Positions 58,171-64,000 of a stretch of DNA of 64,000 bases are shown one piece after another (the stretch's first letter is position 1; each line of letters begins with the position of its first letter). The position numbers were made by a program, and so were the translations under genes. The DNA is taken from contig NZ_CP043959.1 of NCBI RefSeq assembly GCF_008632955.1, positions 6,386,001-6,450,000 on the forward strand, read 5' to 3'. This stretch comes from Streptomyces tendae (GTDB taxonomy: Bacteria; Actinomycetota; Actinomycetes; Streptomycetales; Streptomycetaceae). A model generated the notes under the pieces. That model saw nothing but the letters and a program-made list of their open reading frames with translations. It ran no database searches and had not been told where the DNA came from.

Positions 58171-60522
58171 TCAGGCCGTCCGCGCCGTGCCCGTGCCCTT
58201 CTCCGCGTCCAGGGCGTACACGCAGCGGTCCTTGCTGCACGCGTACACCACGCCGTCCCGCACCACCGGGGAGCCGGTGATCTCGCCGCCGGTGGCCAGT
58301 TTCCAGCGCAGCCGTCCGTCGTCGGCCTTCAGCGTGTACAGCAGGTGGTCGCTGGAGCCGAAGTGGATGCGGCCCTCGGCGACCGCGGGCGCGCCGACGA
58401 TCTCCCCGCCCGACTGGAAGCGCCACTTGGGCGTGCCGGTGACCGCGTCCAGCGTGTACAGGCCCTTGCCGCTGCCCACGTGCACGTGTCCGGCGGCGAC
58501 CAGCACCGGTTCGACGGAGGAGCGGGACTCCGTGGCGATGCGCCAGCGGTCCCGGCCGTCGGTGGCGTCCAGGGCGTAGACCGTGCCGAGGTAGTCCGCG
58601 AGGTAGATCCCGCCGCCGGTCACCGCCGGGCCCGGCACGAAGGCCGGCGGGCAGAGGAAGACGGCCGGGGCCTCGAAGTGCCAGCGGACGTGCCCGGAGG
58701 CCGCCTCCAGGGCGAGCACCCGGGTGCCGGCGCAGACGTAGACGTAGCCGTCGGGGGCGGCGGTGAGGCGGACCGGGACGCCGCCGCAGGAGGCCGCGTC
58801 GCCGATCGGGTAGGACCAGCGCTCCTCGCCGGTGCGGGCGTCCAGGGCACGCAGCCGGGCGTCCTGCCAGACGTAGGCGGTGCCGTCGTGCAGCGCGGGT
58901 CCGGCCTCCGGGGACTCGAAGTCGGTCTGACAGCCGGTGACTTCCCACAGCTGCTGCCCGGTGGACGCCTCCCGGCCCTGTACGCCGCCGCCGCGGGTAC
59001 CGGTGACGACGGTGCCGCGCTCGGCCTTGAGGGAGTACACCCAGGCGTCCGTGTTCAGCCGCCACAGGTCGCCGCCCTCCCGGGCGTCGAGCGCGTAGAG
59101 GGTGGGGCCGTCGGAGGCGTGGATACGGCCGTCGGCGACCGCCATCGACCAGGCGACGTCCCGGGTCTTGAAGCGGCGCCGGCCAGTGGCCACGTCCAGG
59201 GCGTGCACCTCGAAGGAGGTGACGTACACCAGGTCGCCGGCGACGGCGGGCGTGCCCCACACGTCGTTGGACATACGGAACCGCCACGGGCGCCAGCCGC
59301 CCGGCTGCTCCGGCGGCGCGGCGGGCGCCGTGGTCGCGGGCGCGGCGGGCTCGGCGCCGTTCACGCCGGGGCGGAGCTTGGTCCAGGTCGCGGCCAGGGC
59401 GGAGGCGGCCGGGGGCGCCTGCACGGCGGCCGCGCGCGTGTCGGCGACGCGCGGGCCGGGGCCGATGGGCACCGCGGCGCCCGCCAGCCGGACCGGGCCG
59501 GTGCCGGGCGGACCCACCGGGACCGGCGGGGGCTGCGGCACGACCGGGTCGTGCGGCGGCGGAGGCGGTACGTGGGGGCGGGCGCCGCCCCCGCTGCGGC
59601 CGGCCGGCTGCGGCGGCATGGCCGGGCGTCCGCCGCGGCGCGTCTCGATCAGGCCCACCGCCCGCTCGGGCAGCCACGCCGACGCCGTGCCGCTGTCGTC
59701 GGAGCCGGAGCCGAACAGGTGCGGGGCGAGCTGGGCCTGCAGGTCGGCGGGGTTGGGCCGGGCCGTGGGGTCCATCTGCATGCAGGCCTCGATGAGCGGG
59801 CGCAGCTCGTCGGGCAGGCCCTCGAGGTCAGGGCCCTCGCGCAGCAGCATGAAGACGGTCTCGACGGGGTTGGCGCCGTGGAACGGGGGGTGTCCGGTGG
59901 CGGCGAAGACCAGCATGGAGCCGAGGGAGAAGACGTCGCTCGCGCCGGTGACGCTGCGGGAGTCCTTGGCCTGCTCCGGGGACATGTAGGCGGGGGTGCC
60001 GACCGCGACGTTGGTCATCGTCAGGCGGGTGTTGGACACCCCGGAGGCGATGCCGAAGTCGATGACCCGGGGGCCGTCCTCCACGACCAGCACGTTGGAG
60101 GGCTTGAGGTCGCGGTGGACCAGGCCCGCGCCGTGGATCGACTGCAGCGCCTCCGCGACGCCCGCGGCGAGCCAGCGCACCGCCTGCGCGGGCAGCGGCC
60201 CGCACTCGTTCACTATCTCCTCGAGGGAGGGGGCGGGGACGTACGCGGTGGCCAGCCACGGCACGGCGGCGCGCGGGTCGGCGTCCACGACGGCCGCCGT
60301 GTAGAAACCGGAGACCGCGCGGGCCGCCTCGACCTCGCGCGTGAAGCGGACCCGGAACAGCTGGTCCTCGGCCAGCTCCGTCCGTACCGTCTTGATCGCC
60401 ACCCGCCGGCCGGACGCCGAGCGCGCGAGATAGACCAGCCCCATGCCGCCGGCTCCCAGCCGTCCCAGCACCTCGAACGGCCCGATACGCCGCGGATCGT
60501 GCTGCGTCAGCTGATCCACCAC
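58171..60522 (-). CDS. afsK: AfsK, membrane-associated Ser/Thr protein kinase with PQQ-like propeller
   Basis: A 783-aa kinase that phosphorylates AfsR. Kinase residues are Gly loop LGAGGMGLVYLA (22-33), Lys44, HRDLKPSN (136-143) and DFG (155-157). The activation loop NTRLTMTNVAVGTPAYMSPE has Thr168, the position reported as the autophosphorylation site in S. coelicolor AfsK. A Pro-rich linker leads to a C-terminal PQQ-type beta-propeller (WGTPAVAGDLVYVTSFEVHA, YTLDAVTGTPKWRFQSGGEI, VYACSKDRCVYALDAEKGTG). No membrane helix is visible. The first of two adjacent GTG codons gives MVDQLTQHDP. A VOC protein gene lies upstream. Confidence 0.96.
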   Translation of the reverse strand: MVDQLTQHDPRRIGPFEVLGRLGAGGMGLVYLARSASGRRVAIKTVRTELAEDQLFRVRFTREVEAARAVSGFYTAAVVDADPRAAVPWLATAYVPAPSLEEIVNECGPLPAQAVRWLAAGVAEALQSIHGAGLVHRDLKPSNVLVVEDGPRVIDFGIASGVSNTRLTMTNVAVGTPAYMSPEQAKDSRSVTGASDVFSLGSMLVFAATGHPPFHGANPVETVFMLLREGPDLEGLPDELRPLIEACMQMDPTARPNPADLQAQLAPHLFGSGSDDSGTASAWLPERAVGLIETRRGGRPAMPPQPAGRSGGGARPHVPPPPPHDPVVPQPPPVPVGPPGTGPVRLAGAAVPIGPGPRVADTRAAAVQAPPAASALAATWTKLRPGVNGAEPAAPATTAPAAPPEQPGGWRPWRFRMSNDVWGTPAVAGDLVYVTSFEVHALDVATGRRRFKTRDVAWSMAVADGRIHASDGPTLYALDAREGGDLWRLNTDAWVYSLKAERGTVVTGTRGGGVQGREASTGQQLWEVTGCQTDFESPEAGPALHDGTAYVWQDARLRALDARTGEERWSYPIGDAASCGGVPVRLTAAPDGYVYVCAGTRVLALEAASGHVRWHFEAPAVFLCPPAFVPGPAVTGGGIYLADYLGTVYALDATDGRDRWRIATESRSSVEPVLVAAGHVHVGSGKGLYTLDAVTGTPKWRFQSGGEIVGAPAVAEGRIHFGSSDHLLYTLKADDGRLRWKLATGGEITGSPVVRDGVVYACSKDRCVYALDAEKGTGTARTA

Positions 60523-60758
60523 TTGCCTGCCACCTCCCCGTACGCGTCGCGCCACCACCTGGGCGCGACCGTAGTGCAGCGTCTCACCACCGCACCGCCG
60601 TGGCGGCACGCACCCCGATTCTTCCTGTCCGGGCCCCCGGTTGCGAACCGGCCGACAAATCGGGTGTCCAGGTTTACATATGACACGGGGGATCCACGGA
60701 CGGTGTACGGGGGGACGGACCGGCGCCGCGGACCGCGACGGCGCACCGAGGGTACGGC

Positions 60759-61481
60759 TCAGCGGTGCAGCAACGCGAAGGACGCCCCCTGATTGTCGGT
60801 GACCACGGCCGCCGTCCCGTACGACGTCCCGAAGGGCGGGACCTGCGTCCGCCCGCCGAGCCGGGTCACCTCGCGCAGCGCGGCCTCCAGGTCCCGCACA
60901 GCGAAGTGCACCAGGAGGTGGGGCGGCATCTCGGGGGCGAAGACCTCGGAGACCGGCGTGCGGCCGAAGTCCGGGTCGGCGCCCTCGCCGAACAGCGCCT
61001 CGTGGAAGAGGTCGCCGTAGAAGGTGTTGGCCGTCTCCGTGTCCCGTGCGTACAGCTGGACCCAGGCGAAGGTGCCCGGCTCGTGCCGGCGTCCGAAGCC
61101 GGCCGCCGTGCCGGGCTGCCACAGCGAGAACACGGCGCCCTCGGGGTCGGTGACCAGGGCGGTGCGGCCCAGGTCGCCGAAGGGCGCCGGGGAGGCGACC
61201 ACCTGCCCGCCGGCCGCCAGGATGCGCCGGCACAGTGCCTCGGCGTCCGCGGTGGCGAAGGACACCGTCCACACCGTGGGCAGTCTTCCGTCCGTCTTGT
61301 GCGCGAGGGAGGCGACCGGCTCGCCGTCCTTGAGCGCCCGGACCGTCCCGGTGGGCTGGTCCTCGAAGGTCCAGCCGAACAGCTCACCGTAGAACCGCTT
61401 GCCCGCCTCCAGGTCGGGCAGCTGCGCGTCCACCCAGCAAGGGGTGCCCTCCGTGTACTCCGATGCCCCATTTTCGGCCAT
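60759..61481 (-). CDS. Two-domain VOC (glyoxalase-fold) protein, in the kbpA position
   Basis: A 240-aa protein with two tandem VOC domains: CWVDAQLPDLEAGKRFYGEL, FGWTFEDQPTGTVRALKDGE and VVASPAPFGDLGRTALVTDP in the first, and FAWVQLYARDTETANTFYGD, HLLVHFAVRDLEAALREVTR and SYGTAAVVTDNQGASFALLH in the second. This is the hydroxylase-like CFP32 type. In S. coelicolor the gene before afsK encodes KbpA, an inhibitor of AfsK autophosphorylation; gene position suggests this is its counterpart, but I could not compare the sequences, so the symbol is withheld. Confidence 0.8.
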   Translation of the reverse strand: MAENGASEYTEGTPCWVDAQLPDLEAGKRFYGELFGWTFEDQPTGTVRALKDGEPVASLAHKTDGRLPTVWTVSFATADAEALCRRILAAGGQVVASPAPFGDLGRTALVTDPEGAVFSLWQPGTAAGFGRRHEPGTFAWVQLYARDTETANTFYGDLFHEALFGEGADPDFGRTPVSEVFAPEMPPHLLVHFAVRDLEAALREVTRLGGRTQVPPFGTSYGTAAVVTDNQGASFALLHR

Positions 61482-61603
61482 GCCGACAACGTAGCCGGGC
61501 CGCCCGCACGCCGCCGACCAGGCACACCAGGGTTCCGGAGGCTCCGCACCCCATTTGCAGTCGGCCGAATCGCGCTCCGATCACCCGTCGGTAAGCTGAC
61601 GGC

Positions 61604-62251
61604 ATGACAGGACAAGTGCGTACCGTCGACGGCCGGGTGGCCGGCCGGCGTGGGCAGGAGACCCGGCAGAAGCTGCTCGACTGCCTCAGCGAGATGCTCA
61701 GCTCGTCCCCGTACCGGGATGTCAAGGTCATCGACGTCGCCCGCCGCGCGGGGACCTCGCCGGCCACCTTCTACCAGTACTTCCCGGACGTCGAGGGCGC
61801 CGTCCTGGAGCTGGCCGAGACCATGGCCGCCGAGAGCGGCTCCCTGGCCGGACTGGTCGAGGGGCGCTCCTGGAGCGGGCGGGCCGGCTGGCAGACGGCA
61901 CAGGAACTGGTCGACGGCTTCCTGGACTTCTGGCGGCACAACGACGCGATCCTGCGTGTCGTGGACCTCGGCGCCGCCGAGGGGGACAAACGTTTCTCCA
62001 AAATCCGCGTGAAGGTCCTCAGCGCGGTCGAGTCCTCGCTCGCCGAGTCCGTCACCGAGCTCCAGGCCAAGGGGCGGATCGACAAGGACGTCAACCCCGG
62101 TGCGGTCGCCGGGTCCCTGGTCGCCATGCTGGCGGCCGTCGCCTCGCACCAGAAAGGTTTCTCCTCGCGGGGCGTCAAGCAGGCCGACATCAAGCCGAAC
62201 CTGGCGCTGCTGGTGCACCTGGGAGTCACCGGCCGCAAGCCGACCAAGTAG
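61604..62251 (+). CDS. TetR-family regulator
   Basis: A 215-aa TetR protein: RRGQETRQKLLDCLSEMLSS, PYRDVKVIDVARRAGTSPAT, FYQYFPDVEGAVLELAETMA, then a helical C-terminal domain (LVDGFLDFWRHNDAILRVVD, AVASHQKGFSSRGVKQADIK). It is divergent from the VOC gene with 122 bp between, and is conserved near afsK in Streptomyces as I recall. Ligand and targets are unknown. The ATG gives the usual short basic arm. Confidence 0.88.
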   Translation: MTGQVRTVDGRVAGRRGQETRQKLLDCLSEMLSSSPYRDVKVIDVARRAGTSPATFYQYFPDVEGAVLELAETMAAESGSLAGLVEGRSWSGRAGWQTAQELVDGFLDFWRHNDAILRVVDLGAAEGDKRFSKIRVKVLSAVESSLAESVTELQAKGRIDKDVNPGAVAGSLVAMLAAVASHQKGFSSRGVKQADIKPNLALLVHLGVTGRKPTK

Positions 62252-62470
62252 CCGCCCCGCGGCGCGCACACCCCACGCGACCTCGCACGTCCTGTCATCC
62301 GGGCGGCGGTTCACTCCGGTGGACCGCCGCCTGTCGCGTGTCCCGGGCCGGTCCGGTTCCGATGGTGGGGGTGCGACGTGCGGAACACGTCCCCGCGCGG
62401 CCGGTGTTGTACCGGCCGGCCGCTGACCCCAGTGACAGTGCACGTCCCGACGCCGCAGGAGGAACCCGTC

Positions 62471-62896
62471 ATGGCCCTGACCCCCGAAGAGCGCGAACAG
62501 TTCCTGTCCGAGCCGCGCGTGGCCGCCTTCGCGGTCGACGCGGGCGAGGGGCGCGCCCCGCTCACCGTGCCCCTCTGGTACCAGTACGCGCCCGGCGGGG
62601 ACGTGTGGATCCTCACCGGCCGGCACTCGCGCAAGAACCGGCTGCTGCAGGCCGCGGGACGGTTCTCGCTGCTGGTGGAGCGGGTCGACCCGACGATCCG
62701 CTACGTGTCCGTCGAGGGCCCGGTCGTCGACACCTCCCCCGCCACGGTCGAACTGCTGCGGGAGATCTCCGCCCGCTACCTGCCGGCCGAGAAGGTCGAC
62801 GGCTACGTCGAGTTCGCGTGGAAGAACCACGGCGAGCAGGTCGTCGTACGGATGCGTCCCGAGCGGTGGGTGTCGTCGGACCTCGGATCGATCTGA
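62471..62896 (+). CDS. Pyridoxamine-5'-phosphate-oxidase-like split-barrel protein
   Basis: A 141-aa flavin or F420 split-barrel protein: MALTPEEREQFLSEPRVAAF, GRAPLTVPLWYQYAPGGDVW, ILTGRHSRKNRLLQAAGRFS and IRYVSVEGPVVDT are typical of the PPOX class. The WY-Y and SRKNRLL parts are the cofactor-binding strands. It is too short for true PdxH, which is the next gene. It might use F420, given the F420 genes nearby (inference). GGAGGAA is at 9-10 nt from the ATG. Confidence 0.82.
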   Translation: MALTPEEREQFLSEPRVAAFAVDAGEGRAPLTVPLWYQYAPGGDVWILTGRHSRKNRLLQAAGRFSLLVERVDPTIRYVSVEGPVVDTSPATVELLREISARYLPAEKVDGYVEFAWKNHGEQVVVRMRPERWVSSDLGSI

Positions 62897-62939
62897 GGGC
62901 CCGCGCGCCGGCGGGCGCCCGGGGGCCGACAATCGCTGC

Positions 62940-63605
62940 ATGGAACCCGATCTCCACGAGCTGCTGCGGTCCCTGCGGGTGTGGGACCCGGCGGTCACCG
63001 ATCTGCGCCCCTTCGACCCGGAGGGCGCCCCCGCCGAGCCGCTGACGCTGTTCGCGCGGTGGCTGGCGGAGGCCGCGGCGGCCGGGCAGCCCGAGCCGCA
63101 CACCATGTCGCTGGCGACGGCGGACGCCACGGGGGCGCCCGACGTACGGATCGTGATGCTGCACGGCGCGGACGAGCGGGGCTGGTCCTTCGCGACGCAC
63201 GCGCACAGCCGCAAGGGCGGGCAGCTCGCCGCCCGCCCGCAGGCCGCCGTCGCCTTCTACTGGCCCGCGCTGGGACGTCAGGTGCGGGTGCGCGGGTCCG
63301 TCGGGACGGCGCCGGCCGAGGAGGCGCAGGCGGACCTGCACGCCCGCTCCACCGGGGCGCTGGCCTCCGCCCTGACCGGCAGGCAGAGCGAGGTCGTCGG
63401 CTCGGCGGACGAGCTGGCCCGGGCCTCGGAGGAGGCATGGGAGCGGGCGCGGCGGGAGCCGGAGGCGCCGGCGCCGTCCTGGACGCTGTACCGGCTGCGC
63501 CCCGAGGAGGCCGAGTTCTTCCAGGGCGACCCGCACCGCCGCCACACCCGCCTGCGCTACCGCCGCACCGCCGACGGCTGGACCACGGAGCTGCTCTGGC
63601 CGTGA
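62940..63605 (+). CDS. pdxH: Pyridoxamine/pyridoxine 5'-phosphate oxidase
   Basis: A 221-aa FMN enzyme that oxidises PNP or PMP to pyridoxal phosphate. FARWLAEAAAAGQPEPHTMS, RIVMLHGADERGWSFATHAH, SRKGGQLAARPQAAVAFYWP and ALGRQVRVRGSVGTAPAEEA give the FMN-binding domain. The C-terminal dimerisation domain ends WTLYRLRPEEAEFFQGDPHR with RLRYRRTADGWTTELLWP, where Arg and His bind the product phosphate. It is 43 bp after the split-barrel gene in the same direction. Confidence 0.93.
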   Translation: MEPDLHELLRSLRVWDPAVTDLRPFDPEGAPAEPLTLFARWLAEAAAAGQPEPHTMSLATADATGAPDVRIVMLHGADERGWSFATHAHSRKGGQLAARPQAAVAFYWPALGRQVRVRGSVGTAPAEEAQADLHARSTGALASALTGRQSEVVGSADELARASEEAWERARREPEAPAPSWTLYRLRPEEAEFFQGDPHRRHTRLRYRRTADGWTTELLWP

Positions 63606-63686
63606 ACGGGCGGGGCCGCCGCTCCGGCCGTTCACGGGAGCGCGCGGCCGGATGACGGAAACCGCCCCGGCCGTGAGCGGCGCCGG

Positions 63687-64000
63687 TCATGAGCCCCCGG
63701 CGGCTCCGGTCCCCGTGGGTCCCGCGGGGGGCGCGGGGGGCGGGTCGGTGGCCAGGCGGGCGTGCAGGTGGGCGTCGCGGAAGGCGTCGTGGCGGTCGGC
63801 GGCGAACATCGCCCCGCGCATCGTCCCCTCGTGACGGAAGCCGCACCGCTCCGCGATCCGGCAGGACGCCTCGTGCCCCACAGCGTGGCCCAGCTCCAGC
63901 CGGTGCAGGCCCAGTCCGGTCAGCGCCCAGTGCGCGGTGAGCATCAGCGCGCGGGTGGCCACGCCCCGGCCGCGGGCCTCGGGCAGCACCCAGTAGCCGA
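63687..64000 (-). CDS. GNAT acetyltransferase (RimJ/RimL type), cut by the right edge
   Basis: Only the C-terminal 104 codons are inside the window: YWVLPEARGRGVATRALMLT (acetyl-CoA pyrophosphate loop RGRGVA), HWALTGLGLHRLELGHAVGH, EASCRIAERCGFRHEGTMRG and DRHDAFRDAHLHARLATD. These match RimJ/RimL-like N-acetyltransferases, with the GF-EG ending. The start lies beyond 64000. It is convergent with pdxH. Confidence 0.88.
   Translation of the reverse strand, partial: GYWVLPEARGRGVATRALMLTAHWALTGLGLHRLELGHAVGHEASCRIAERCGFRHEGTMRGAMFAADRHDAFRDAHLHARLATDPPPAPPAGPTGTGAAGGS

Noticed and set aside
57423..58280. Plus-strand frame of 283 codons
   Set aside because: It is antisense to the secreted Gly/Asp-rich protein and the end of afsK; its Val/Arg runs mirror the Asp and Tyr codons of the real gene.

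Overview
The window is high-GC actinobacterial DNA with GTG/TTG starts, tightly packed genes and third-codon G/C bias. Gene content points firmly to Streptomyces: hrdD, a fruR-fruK-fruA operon, an XRE/DUF397 pair, fbiC, and the afsR-afsS-afsK regulatory set. From memory of S. coelicolor, the left block (about 1-21.7 kb) matches the hrdD neighbourhood (hrdD = SCO3202) and the right block (about 28.7-63 kb) matches SCO4444 down to the SCO4420s (afsR = SCO4426, afsK = SCO4423). If that recollection is right, a rearrangement junction lies in the tRNA-linked accessory stretch between the two blocks.

Layout. 1-5 kb: a broken MTA phosphorylase gene at the edge, a SAF-type protein, MscL, a P1-family peptidase split into two overlapping frames, and a DUF6227 gene carrying the only TTA codon I found. 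5-9 kb: the fructose PTS operon. 9.4-21.7 kb: regulators paired with efflux pumps (MFS, WYL, TetR, MarR, MFS, TetR), hrdD with a good SigR-type promoter, a frameshifted acetyltransferase, an extradiol dioxygenase, a secreted M6 protease and a DUF574-type methyltransferase. 21.9-24.5 kb: tRNA-Arg(CCT), then a 2.5 kb island ended by a 43-nt imperfect copy of the tRNA 3' half. The island holds a frameshifted RsbW-like ATPase gene, a GntR/HutC repressor with three matching operators, and a DUF4240 gene. 24.6-28.7 kb: sodF with a textbook Nur box, then lineage-specific small genes, a heptanucleotide array, and a two-gene DUF6232 / GSGNIG-motif operon. 28.7-44.4 kb: core genes including glutathione peroxidase, MerR, scr1/scr2, GPP34, a D,D-carboxypeptidase with a very long acidic N-terminus, a polytopic membrane protein, a sodium symporter and an ADP-ribosylglycohydrolase-like protein lacking its metal ligands. 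44.5-51.8 kb: a STAND/TPR protein, an L,D-transpeptidase-like protein without the catalytic Cys, and an F420 group (fbiC, a luciferase-like oxidoreductase, a Ddn-type oxidoreductase). 51.9-61.5 kb: afsR, afsS, an inserted toxin-antitoxin and pseudogene patch, a secreted protein, afsK and a VOC protein in the kbpA position. 61.6-64 kb: TetR, two flavin split-barrel proteins and a GNAT gene cut by the right edge.

How the genes work together. AfsK phosphorylates AfsR, which activates afsS; imperfect 11-nt direct repeats of the AfsR/PhoP type sit upstream of afsS. FbiC makes the deazaflavin FO, the chromophore of the F420 that the two neighbouring oxidoreductase families use. Nickel is expected to repress sodF through Nur. 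FruR, FruK and FruA form a self-contained fructose uptake unit.

Limits. Several genes on the left (mtnP, the P1 peptidase, the acetyltransferase, the island ATPase) carry one- or two-base frameshifts, several of them in G or C runs. This may reflect sequencing error rather than biology. All family calls come from reading motifs; no database search was run.
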